A stretch of 10,364 bases of DNA from Gemmatimonadota bacterium (GTDB taxonomy: Bacteria; Orphanbacterota; Orphanbacteria; Orphanbacterales; Orphanbacteraceae): assembly GCA_013002425.1 (NCBI GenBank), contig JABDJQ010000829.1, positions 1-10,364 on the forward strand, in the 5' to 3' direction. Positions 1 to 6,503 of this stretch are shown piece after piece. Within the stretch, counting starts at the first letter, position 1, and the number at the start of each line of letters is the position of its first letter. The notes beneath the pieces are model-generated. The model was not told the origin of the DNA. It saw only the letters and a program-made list of their open reading frames with translations, and did no database searches. The translations under genes were made by a program, and so were the position numbers.

Positions 1-503
<503 letters not shown>

Positions 504-509
504 GCAGCA

Positions 510-926
510 ATGTCGCAGAGAACGCTTCTCATGGTGAAGCCTGACGCCACGAAGAAAGGCAACACCGGAGAGATTATCAAACGACTCGAGGGCGCGGGTT
601 TCAAACTCCTCGCGCTCCGCTCGCTTCGTCTTTCGAAGAAAGAGGCGCAGTCGTTCTACGGAGTCCATCGCGAACGCCCGTTCTTCGGCGAACTCGTGGA
701 ATACATTACTTCGGGCATGGTCGTTCCGATGGTGCTCGAGAAGGAAGACGCGATCGCGTCTCTTCGCGAATTCATCGGCGCCACGAACCCGGCCGAAGCG
801 AAGGCCGGTTCGATTCGCGCGGATCTCGGAGAGGACATTCAGCACAACGCGGTGCACTCTTCCGACGCGGCGGAAACCGCCGTTCGCGAAATCGGTTTCT
901 TCTTCACAGAGAAAGATCTCGTCTAA
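510..926 (+). CDS. ndk: Nucleoside diphosphate kinase
   Basis: A 138-residue protein of normal NDK length. The enzyme moves the gamma phosphate from ATP to other (d)NDPs through a phosphohistidine and acts in the cytoplasm. Seen: the N-terminal LLMVKPDA strand, GFKLLALR, the HRERPFF segment, GATNPAEAKAGSIRADLG (nucleotide-binding region) and the active-site block NAVHSSDAAETAVREIGFFF, with catalytic His116. The usual signature is NxxHGSDS; here the Gly after His is Ser and the last Ser is Ala, a modest change that leaves the catalytic His in place. The ATG at 510 is supported by AGGAGG at 494-499, which lies inside the end of sucD. Placement after sucD makes functional sense, since NDK can redistribute the nucleoside triphosphate made by succinyl-CoA ligase. 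Confidence 0.97.
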   Translation: MSQRTLLMVKPDATKKGNTGEIIKRLEGAGFKLLALRSLRLSKKEAQSFYGVHRERPFFGELVEYITSGMVVPMVLEKEDAIASLREFIGATNPAEAKAGSIRADLGEDIQHNAVHSSDAAETAVREIGFFFTEKDLV

Positions 927-945
927 CCCGGCGGGGGGGAGAAGT

Positions 946-2262
946 GTGTCGAAACGGATCCTGATCGTTTCGTATTATTTCCCCCCCCTCGGCGGCGTCG
1001 GCGTGTTTCGCGCGCTGAAACTCGCCCGCCATCTTCCCGATCTCGGCTGGGACACGCACGTTCTCACGCTCGAGCCTCCGCAGTACTATTGCATCGATCA
1101 CACGCTTCTCGATCAGATTCCGTCCGGTGTCAAGGTGCATCGCTCCGAATCGCTCGATCCGTTCCGGCTGTATCGCAGGATCAAGGGGGGCGAGCTCGCT
1201 TCGGTAGAAGACGCCACCGCGAGCGACCCTCTGTTCGGAGCCCTCACGCGGTTCGCCAAGTCCGTCAATACGTGGCTTTTCGTGCCCGATAACAAGGTAG
1301 GCTGGCGCGGCCCGGCGGCGAAACTGGGCACGCGCGTCGTGCGTGAAAACGCGATCGATCTCGTTTACACGATCAACGTGCCGCAGACATCGCACCTGAT
1401 CGGGCGGGACATCCAGAAGCGGACCGGCGCATCCTGGGTGGCGGACTTCCGTGACGCCTGGACGGCGAACCCGGATCTCGTTCCGCCGACCCCGTTTCAC
1501 AAGGCGCGTCAAACAGCCCTCGAAAGGGACGTTCTCGAGCGCGCCGATGCGGTGACCGCCGTGAACGACACCATCCGCGATCTGCTTGCGGACGCGCTGG
1601 GTCACGATCGCGCGAAGTTCCTCACCGTACACAACGGTTTCGACCCCGATGATTTCGGCACGAACGATGGAGCGGTAAAGCGCGACAGTCGTTTCACGAT
1701 GGTTTTTGTCGGAACCTTTCATAAACGAACCGATCCGCGACTTCTTCTGCGCCCTTACGCGGAAGCAATCCGTTCGGGGCGAATCGAGCCGGGGAAATCG
1801 CGGATCGTCGTCGTGGGCGCGCAGAGCGCGCGCACGCGGGAGGCCGTTCACGAGCTCGGCCTGGGCGACCATGTCGACTTCACGGGCTTTCACGCGCATC
1901 GAGCGTCCGTGCGGTGGATGGAGAGCGCCGATCTCCTGCTGCAGGTCATCGCCGAAGGGCCGGGAGCGGAGCAGATCGTTTCGGGCAAGCTTTACGAGTA
2001 TCTGGCCGCCGGGAGGCCGGTGCTCACGATCGGGCCGGCGGGGGAGGCGAGAACGCTCGTCGACCGCCTTCGCGTCGGCGCCCACGCATCCGTCGGGGAC
2101 CCGGCCGCGATCGAGAGCGCGCTCGTTTCTCTCGCGGATGCGCATCGCGCGGGCGGCATTCCGTACGTCCCGGACACGGCTGCGATCGCCGCGCTCTCCT
2201 TCCCTGAACAAACCGCGCTGCTTTCCTCTCATTTCGATCGAATTCTGGCTGAAAAGCGCTAA
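946..2262 (+). CDS. Glycosyltransferase, GT4-like (GT-B fold)
   Basis: A 438-residue protein with the two-domain architecture of GT4-type retaining glycosyltransferases. The N-terminal acceptor domain opens with ILIVSYYFPPLGGVGVFRA (residues 5-23), typical of the glycosyltransferase 4-like N-terminal family. WVADFRDAW at 164-172 and NGFDPDDF at 230-237 are also typical. The C-terminal nucleotide-sugar domain starts near residue 250 (FVGTF) and includes SGKLYEYLAAGRPVL at 346-360, where Glu351 matches the second Glu of the EX7E motif; the first is not clearly kept. No signal peptide or membrane segment is seen, so it should act at the cytoplasmic membrane face. The GTG start at 946 follows a purine-rich GGGGGGAGAA. 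It lies 19 bases after ndk and may share its transcript. Donor and acceptor sugars cannot be read from the sequence, and no other glycan gene is nearby. Confidence 0.88.
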   Translation: MSKRILIVSYYFPPLGGVGVFRALKLARHLPDLGWDTHVLTLEPPQYYCIDHTLLDQIPSGVKVHRSESLDPFRLYRRIKGGELASVEDATASDPLFGALTRFAKSVNTWLFVPDNKVGWRGPAAKLGTRVVRENAIDLVYTINVPQTSHLIGRDIQKRTGASWVADFRDAWTANPDLVPPTPFHKARQTALERDVLERADAVTAVNDTIRDLLADALGHDRAKFLTVHNGFDPDDFGTNDGAVKRDSRFTMVFVGTFHKRTDPRLLLRPYAEAIRSGRIEPGKSRIVVVGAQSARTREAVHELGLGDHVDFTGFHAHRASVRWMESADLLLQVIAEGPGAEQIVSGKLYEYLAAGRPVLTIGPAGEARTLVDRLRVGAHASVGDPAAIESALVSLADAHRAGGIPYVPDTAAIAALSFPEQTALLSSHFDRILAEKR

Positions 2263-2407
2263 ATCCGGTCGCAGGGACTGCCGATACGTCAGATGTCGGC
2301 TGAAACTGCCAGGTCGTGGCGGACGAACGGGTTCCGGTCCCTCATCACCGGCCCGCTGAACTCGTCCCCCGCGCCGGCGCAACTGTTAACGAAAGGAATC
2401 AGCCACT

Positions 2408-2677
2408 ATGAACAAGACGCAGCTTATCAACTGGGTCTCCCGTCAGACCAAGCTGAACAAGACCGATGCGGCGAACGCCGTCAACAGCACCCTCACGGGA
2501 ATCATGCGCGGTTCGAAGTCGCGCGAAGGCGCCCGTCTCGCGGGTTTCGGCAGCTTCAAGTGCACGGCCGAGAAGACGCGCACGTACAATCGCCGTACGA
2601 AGCGCTACACGTGGAAGACCGGCACGAAGAACGTGCAGTTCTCCGCGAACAAGAGCTATCGCGACTTCGTCAACTAG
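2408..2677 (+). CDS. HU-family DNA-binding protein with divergent arm
   Basis: An 89-residue protein, one residue shorter than E. coli HU. The family forms dimers that bend and compact DNA. Residues 1-33 (MNKTQLINWVSRQTKLNKTDAANAVN and following) match the helical dimerisation body, and AGFGSF at 45-50 matches the conserved GFGSF turn before the beta arm. The arm differs: where HU has R-x-G-R-N-P-x-T-G, this protein has KTRTYNRRTKRYTW (56-69). The intercalating Pro is replaced by Arg and one residue is missing. The arm and C-terminal part are rich in Lys, Arg and Tyr (for example TGTKNVQF and YRDFVN), so DNA binding is still likely. The ATG has AAGGA at 2393-2397. A strong terminator follows at once, so the gene ends its own transcript. 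It could be an HU paralogue rather than the cell's main HU. Confidence 0.88.
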   Translation: MNKTQLINWVSRQTKLNKTDAANAVNSTLTGIMRGSKSREGARLAGFGSFKCTAEKTRTYNRRTKRYTWKTGTKNVQFSANKSYRDFVN

Positions 2678-2696
2678 GACGAAACGCAGCGATCGG

Positions 2697-2731
2697 AAGG
2701 CGCTTCTCCAACTCGGAGGGGCGCCTTTTTT
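2697..2731 (+). terminator. Intrinsic (rho-independent) terminator after the HU gene
   Basis: The left arm 2697-2709 (AAGGCGC TT CTCC) pairs with the right arm 2715-2727 (GGAG GG GCGCCTT) around a 5-base AACTC loop. This gives a continuous 13-pair stem that includes two G-T wobbles. The T run at 2726-2731 closes the stem and extends past it. The structure starts 19 bases after the HU stop codon and 16 bases before the next promoter, so it should insulate the HU transcript from the tol operon. Confidence 0.92.
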
Positions 2732-2746
2732 CGTGCCTGCAATCGT

Positions 2747-2775
2747 TTGACACCTCTCTGACGCTTCCCTATACT
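2747..2775 (+). promoter_or_regulatory. Sigma-70-type promoter for the tol-pal operon
   Basis: TTGACA at 2747-2752 is a perfect -35 hexamer. TATACT at 2770-2775 is a -10 hexamer one base from consensus. The spacer is exactly 17 bases. Transcription would be predicted to start near 2782-2784, giving a leader of about 45 bases before the tolQ ATG at 2827. The site lies directly between the HU terminator and tolQ in otherwise GC-rich sequence, so a chance match is unlikely. No operator-like inverted repeat overlaps it, which suggests constitutive expression. Confidence 0.88.
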
Positions 2776-2826
2776 GCGCCGTGATTTACAAGAACCGATC
2801 CCTCCCCCTCATGAATCGGAAACTGC

Positions 2827-3570
2827 ATGCCGGTATCGGACTACTTTCTGTCGGGCGCCACGGAGCGGAGCGTCGCCTCGCTGATTACGGGGTCGGGGCC
2901 CGTCGCCAAATTCATTCTCCTGATTCTTCTCTTTCTGTCCGTCCTCTGCTGGGCGGTCATCATCATGAAGGCCATGCGCTATGCGCGCCTTCGCAAGGCT
3001 TCGGCGGCATTCTGGGCCACCTATCATTCCGACGACCGCCTCATTCAGTCGCTGCACGACTGCTCGGAGCCGCGCCACGCGAACACGCCGCTTCAGAACC
3101 TGCTGTTCGCCGGCCTCGCGCGCGGCTACGGCATCGGTTCGAAGCCGACGATCGCCGACTGGGAGGTCGTGGAGAAGGAGGGCAGGCTCAGCCACGGTCA
3201 CGCGGACAGGATCGAACGAGCGGTCGATCGACAGGCTCTGCTCGAGATGGAAAGTCTCGAAAGCTGGCTTCCGATTCTCGCCACAACCGCGAACGTCTCC
3301 CCGTTCTTCGGCCTCTTCGGCACGGTCTGGGGTGTGATGGGCGCGTTTCTGTCGATGGGCTCGAAGGGTTCCGCGAATCTCGCGGTCGTCGGGCCCGGGA
3401 TCGCCGAAGCGCTGATTACGACCCTCGCCGGCCTGGCGGCCGCCATCCCCGCGGTCATGGCATACAATCATTTCCTGGGGATCATCCGCACGATTCAGAC
3501 CGACCTCGAACGTTTCCGATCTTCCCTTACCGACCGCCTCACCCGGAGGGCGAGTGATGAGAAGGCCTGA
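2827..3570 (+). CDS. tolQ: TolQ (MotA/TolQ/ExbB proton channel family)
   Basis: A 247-residue inner-membrane protein that, with TolR, forms the proton-driven motor of the Tol-Pal system. The first membrane segment is at about 27-49. After a cytoplasmic loop come two segments at about 147-172 and 190-214, the normal TolQ topology. Diagnostic motifs are SPFFGLFGTVWGVM (158-171, with Thr166) and GIAEALITTLAGLAAAIPAV (191-210, with Thr198/Thr199). These are the polar residues expected to line the proton path. The loop is slightly longer than in E. coli TolQ (230 residues). The start is bounded by an in-frame TGA at 2812, so the ATG at 2827 is the first start available. Its ribosome binding site is weak (GGAA at 2818-2821). 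The end overlaps tolR. ExbB is the alternative name by family, but the tolR-tolA-tolB-pal context fixes it as TolQ. Confidence 0.95.
   Translation: MPVSDYFLSGATERSVASLITGSGPVAKFILLILLFLSVLCWAVIIMKAMRYARLRKASAAFWATYHSDDRLIQSLHDCSEPRHANTPLQNLLFAGLARGYGIGSKPTIADWEVVEKEGRLSHGHADRIERAVDRQALLEMESLESWLPILATTANVSPFFGLFGTVWGVMGAFLSMGSKGSANLAVVGPGIAEALITTLAGLAAAIPAVMAYNHFLGIIRTIQTDLERFRSSLTDRLTRRASDEKA
3544..3550 (+). promoter_or_regulatory. Ribosome binding site deciding the tolR start
   Basis: CGGAGGG lies inside the end of tolQ. From the GGAGG core (3545-3549) the spacing is 7 bases to the ATG at 3557 but only 4 bases to the in-frame GTG at 3554. This favours the ATG. Confidence 0.65.
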
Positions 3571-3970
3571 GTACCGACCTCTCGACCAGGTCAACGTCAC
3601 GTCCCTCGTCGATGTCACGCTCGTGCTTCTGATCGTGTTCATGCTGACCGCGCCGCTGATGCAGGAGGGGCTCGAGATCGATCTTCCGCAGGCGAAAGTG
3701 GAGGGAATCGACATGTCCGACTCGTGGATCGTCACGGTCGGGGCGAAGGGCGAAGTCTTCCTGAACGAGCGAAAAGTGGAACTCGACCAGCTCGGCGGTT
3801 TGATAGAAGCACGGCTCGTCACGGGCGGGGAGAAAGAGATCTTCATCCGCGGCGACACGGACGCGAACTACGGAACGGTGGTTCGCGTGATCGGCATCAT
3901 CAAGGAGGCGGGTGTGGAACAGGTCGGTCTCGTCGCGCAATCCGAGGAGTTCGGCGTTGCAGGTCCATGA
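3557..3970 (+). CDS. tolR: TolR (ExbD/TolR biopolymer transport family)
   Basis: A 137-residue single-pass inner-membrane protein, the rotor/stator partner of TolQ. After a short cytoplasmic tail, the membrane helix at about 15-37 reads TSLVDVTLVLLIVFMLTAPL. It carries Asp19, the essential proton-binding residue of the family (Asp23 in E. coli TolR). The periplasmic domain follows, with the LEIDLPQA segment, a conserved strand-turn ending near IFIRGDTDANYGTVVRVI, and a C-terminal GVEQVGLVAQ strand. Length is normal for the family. The ATG at 3557 is preferred over the GTG at 3554 because of ribosome binding site spacing. The gene overlaps the end of tolQ by 14 bases and the predicted start of tolA by 14 bases, so translation of the three is probably coupled. 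Confidence 0.95.
   Translation: MRRPEYRPLDQVNVTSLVDVTLVLLIVFMLTAPLMQEGLEIDLPQAKVEGIDMSDSWIVTVGAKGEVFLNERKVELDQLGGLIEARLVTGGEKEIFIRGDTDANYGTVVRVIGIIKEAGVEQVGLVAQSEEFGVAGP
3944..3949 (+). promoter_or_regulatory. Ribosome binding site deciding the tolA TTG start
   Basis: GAGGAG lies inside the end of tolR, 7 bases before an in-frame TTG at 3957. The only longer alternative, GTG at 3912, has its purine run (AAGGAGG, 3902-3908) just 3 bases away, which is too close. The TTG start also places the membrane helix near the N-terminus, as expected for TolA/TonB. Confidence 0.6.
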
Positions 3971-4712
3971 CCGCATCGGTCCGTATGTCGCCGTCTCGGT
4001 CGTCGTCCATCTGATCGCGACGGGAATCTACGCTTTCTCCTTTCAATCGAAGCCCATCTCGATTCCGCGCACTCCCATGGTGCAGCAGGTAAATCTCGTG
4101 GAATGGGAGGCGCCGAAACAGACGCCCGATCCCGTCGTGCAGGAAACGCCCGCGGAGGAGCCGGAGATCGTCGAGCCCGAAGTCGAGGCCGAGCCCGACG
4201 AAACACCGGTACCGGAAGAGACGAAGCCCGTCGAGCGGATCCCCGAAACGATCCGTCCGCAGGAGGAGAAGAAAGACCCTCCGGAGGAAGAGAAGAAGCC
4301 CGAGAAGAAACCGGAACCGGTCAAGCCGAAGCCCGTGAAGCCCGAGGTCAGGAAGGAGCCGGTCAAAGAGACTCCTGTCCAGCCTGCGGTCACGGCATCC
4401 GGCCCCGTTTCCGTGGAAATCGAGAACTTCGCTTTCTCCTATTATCTCGCGATCATCGAGTCCAAAGTGGGCGGCCGATGGTCGCCGCCCCGCGGGATCG
4501 TCGGAGGCGAACGACCACACGTTATCATTCGGTTCGACGTGATGCATGACGGAAGAATCGCGGGCGCCGAGATCACGCGGTCATCGGGCATTTCCTTTTT
4601 CGATATTTCCGCGATGCGGGCCGTTCAGGACGCGAATCCGCTTCCCCCTCTGCCCAAGGGTTACGAGGATGATCGTTTACAGGTCAACTACATTTTCAGG
4701 TACGAGGGTTAG
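3957..4712 (+). CDS. tolA: TolA-like periplasm-spanning protein with TonB-type C-terminal domain
   Basis: With the TTG start this is a 251-residue protein. It links the TolQR motor to the outer-membrane TolB-Pal complex. Domains in order: short cytoplasmic tail; membrane helix at about 8-29 that contains Ser14-x3-His18, the same spacing as the Ser-His motif of TonB/TolA helices that contact the motor; a Pro/Glu/Lys-rich linker at about 52-145, acidic in its first half (64-100) and Lys-Pro rich in the second (105-137); and a globular C-terminal domain at about 151-251 with GRWSPP, VIIRFDVMHDGRIAGAEI and the LPPLPKGY loop, as in the TonB C-terminal family. It is much shorter than E. coli TolA (421 residues) and lacks that protein's long Ala/Lys helix. 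It could be named an energy transducer TonB, but its place between tolR and tolB supports a TolA role. Confidence 0.87.
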   Translation: MQVHDRIGPYVAVSVVVHLIATGIYAFSFQSKPISIPRTPMVQQVNLVEWEAPKQTPDPVVQETPAEEPEIVEPEVEAEPDETPVPEETKPVERIPETIRPQEEKKDPPEEEKKPEKKPEPVKPKPVKPEVRKEPVKETPVQPAVTASGPVSVEIENFAFSYYLAIIESKVGGRWSPPRGIVGGERPHVIIRFDVMHDGRIAGAEITRSSGISFFDISAMRAVQDANPLPPLPKGYEDDRLQVNYIFRYEG

Positions 4713-4713
4713 C

Positions 4714-5937
4714 ATGATTCGTTTCTTTCTCATATTGTTGTTCCTGCTGCCGGGCATGGCGGCGGCGCAGGTCACGATCGAGTCGGTCAAAGGCGGCCGG
4801 CAGAAGATCCCGATTCTGATGCGTTCGTTTCAGGGACCTGACGAAGTGCGAACGGAGATGCGGAAGACGGTGCAGGCCGATCTGGGCTTCACGGGATTCT
4901 TCGAATTCGTGGACGCGCGCACGCTCGACTCGACGCGCGCCCGCGCGGCGATTTCGGCCGTCATCGATGACGACGGCAGCGCGCTTCACGGTTCGATCAT
5001 GGACCCCGCCCAACAGGTCGAAATCGCGTCGTACGACTACGACATCACGGGCGGCGATTTCCGCGACGCCGCGCACCGGTTCAGCGACGACATCGTGTAC
5101 ATCCTGTCGGGTTCGCCCGGGCTCGCCCGCACGAAGATACTCTTCGTGCGCGACGAATCGGGAGGCGCGAAAGGTCTCTACACGGTCGACTGGGACGGAG
5201 AGAACATCCGCGCGATCCTGAGCGACGGTCATCTGAATCTGACGCCCGCCTGGGCGCCGGACGGCGCGAAAGTGCTTTTCACGTCCTACCGAGCCGACAA
5301 CCCCGATCTTTACTGGCGCGACATCCGCTCGGGCGAGGGGGGCGTCGTGAGCAACTACCCGGGGCTCAATACGGCGCCGGCCTGGTCCCCCGACGGCCGA
5401 AAAGTCGCGTTCGTGATCTCGAAGGGGAGCAACTCGGACATCTACGTCATGAACCGTGACGGGAGCCGCCTCAAGAGGATCACGCACAGCCCCGCGATCG
5501 ATACCGATCCCACCTGGGCGCCTTCGGGCCGGCAGATCGCCTTCACGTCCGATCGGTCGGGATCTCCCCAGATCTATCGCATGAACGTGGACGGATCGGA
5601 CGTGCAGCGCCTGACGTTCGACAAGGCTTACAACGCTTCGCCCGTCTGGTCGCCTGACGGCGAAATGATCGCCTTCGTGACGCGGGAAGAAGGCGGCTTC
5701 CAGATCCGGGTTCTTGACCTGACCGATCAGGAATCGTATCTTCTTACGGTTCAAAGCGGGAACAACGAAGACCCCGCGTGGTCGCCTGACGGGCGTTATC
5801 TCGTCTTCTCGTCCACGCGAACCGGCACCCGGCGACTGCACGTCATGGATGCCGATGGAACGAACGTAAGAACATTGACTCCGGGGAACTTCGGCGCCGC
5901 GTCGCCGTGCTGGTCGCCTCGGATGAAGTCACAATGA
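4714..5937 (+). CDS. tolB: TolB, periplasmic beta-propeller protein
   Basis: A 407-residue periplasmic protein that binds Pal and links it to TolA and the inner-membrane motor. The ATG at 4714 follows GAGGG (4704-4708) and starts a clear signal peptide, MIRFFLILLFLLPGMAAAQ, with predicted cleavage after Ala18. An upstream in-frame start at 4546 would add an Arg-rich tail inside tolA and remove the signal peptide from the N-terminus. The TolB N-terminal domain spans about 20-135 (VKGGRQKIPILMRSF; DLGFTGFFEFVD). Then comes a propeller of PD40 repeats, each with a W-[SA]-P-[DS]-G turn, at Trp180, 224, 268, 312, 356 and a final truncated WSP at 400. The gene starts 1 base after tolA and ends 23 bases before pal. 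Length is slightly below E. coli TolB (430). Confidence 0.96.
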   Translation: MIRFFLILLFLLPGMAAAQVTIESVKGGRQKIPILMRSFQGPDEVRTEMRKTVQADLGFTGFFEFVDARTLDSTRARAAISAVIDDDGSALHGSIMDPAQQVEIASYDYDITGGDFRDAAHRFSDDIVYILSGSPGLARTKILFVRDESGGAKGLYTVDWDGENIRAILSDGHLNLTPAWAPDGAKVLFTSYRADNPDLYWRDIRSGEGGVVSNYPGLNTAPAWSPDGRKVAFVISKGSNSDIYVMNRDGSRLKRITHSPAIDTDPTWAPSGRQIAFTSDRSGSPQIYRMNVDGSDVQRLTFDKAYNASPVWSPDGEMIAFVTREEGGFQIRVLDLTDQESYLLTVQSGNNEDPAWSPDGRYLVFSSTRTGTRRLHVMDADGTNVRTLTPGNFGAASPCWSPRMKSQ

Positions 5938-5945
5938 ACGAAGCT

Positions 5946-5955
5946 AAAGGAAGGG
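5946..5955 (+). promoter_or_regulatory. Ribosome binding site deciding the pal start
   Basis: AAAGGAAGGG sits in the tolB-pal gap, 5 to 9 bases before the ATG at 5961. It supports that ATG over the in-frame GTGs at 5907 and 5958. The start at 5961 also gives a compact lipoprotein signal peptide. Confidence 0.65.
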
Positions 5956-5960
5956 CTGTG

Positions 5961-6503
5961 ATGAAGCGAAGAAGCTTGGCAGCGGTTCTGTTTCTCTCCA
6001 TTGTCTTTTTCTGGGGTTCGGGGTGCGGCGACGCGAACAAGGAGTTGCTCGACGGCGATCTGACCGGCGGGGACACGACGAGCGAAACCGATACGGATTC
6101 GCGAACCGGTGGAATCCCGACCGATACGGGCGACGCCCCGAAGATCACGCCCGCGGGTGAATATGCCGACTACGTGTTCACGCGGATTCAGTACGATTTT
6201 GACCAGTACCGCCTGACGCCCGGCAGCCGTGCGACATTGACCGAACATGCGAAGGTGCTGATGGCCAACCCGATGTGGAGCGTAGTGGTCGAAGGCCATT
6301 GTGACGAGCGTGGCACGGTCGAGTACAATCTCGCGCTCGGCGAGAAACGCGCCGACTCGGCCCGTAGCTTCCTCGTGCAGTACGGCGTGAGCGGTGACCG
6401 TGTCCGCACGATTTCCTACGGCAAGGAGCGGCCGCTCGTGGCGCAGAGCAACGAAAGCGCCTGGGCGCAGAATCGTCGGGCCGAATTCCGCGTGACGAAG
6501 TGA
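5961..6503 (+). CDS. pal: Pal, peptidoglycan-associated outer-membrane lipoprotein
   Basis: A 180-residue lipoprotein that anchors the outer membrane to peptidoglycan and is the target of TolB. The signal peptide (MKRRSLAAVLFLSIVFFWGSGC) ends at Cys22. The lipobox reads G-S-G-C, with Gly instead of the usual Leu at -3. Residue +2 is Gly, not Asp, in line with outer-membrane sorting as known from enterobacteria. Residues about 30-65 form a Gly/Thr/Asp-rich flexible tether. The OmpA-like domain covers about 70-180, with IQYDFDQYRL, VVEGHCDERGTVEYNLALGE, SYGKERPL and NRRAEF. The Asp115/Arg117 and NRR positions belong to the conserved diaminopimelate-binding surface of the family. Its Cys114 replaces the Ala seen in E. 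coli. The last four bases (GTGA) overlap the cpoB start. Confidence 0.95.
   Translation: MKRRSLAAVLFLSIVFFWGSGCGDANKELLDGDLTGGDTTSETDTDSRTGGIPTDTGDAPKITPAGEYADYVFTRIQYDFDQYRLTPGSRATLTEHAKVLMANPMWSVVVEGHCDERGTVEYNLALGEKRADSARSFLVQYGVSGDRVRTISYGKERPLVAQSNESAWAQNRRAEFRVTK

Noticed and set aside
2276..2300. Possible terminator after the glycosyltransferase
   Set aside because: A short stem is possible but has no T run, so termination here is not supported.
904..2382. A 492-codon open frame on the minus strand
   Set aside because: It is antisense to the glycosyltransferase, has an Arg/Asp-rich composition and no domain, and the + strand frame has clear GT4 motifs.
2781..3557. A + strand frame of 258 codons overlapping tolQ, starting just after the promoter
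   Set aside because: Its product is Arg/His/Gly-rich without motifs, while the tolQ frame shows all the family signatures.
4150..4400. Possible tandem DNA repeat in the tolA linker
   Set aside because: The similarity comes from recurring Pro, Glu and Lys codons; I find no fixed repeat unit at the DNA level.
3900..4547. A minus-strand frame rich in Leu, Arg and Asp that looks partly membrane-like
   Set aside because: It is the complement of the Pro/Glu/Lys-rich tolA linker; the composition is a by-product of that low-complexity stretch.
4546..4713. Longer N-terminus for TolB
   Set aside because: It would lie inside tolA, has Arg-rich composition and would bury the signal peptide; the ATG at 4714 has a ribosome binding site.
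5907..5960. Longer N-terminus for Pal from GTG 5907
   Set aside because: It would overlap the end of tolB and displace the lipoprotein signal peptide; the ATG at 5961 has a strong ribosome binding site.
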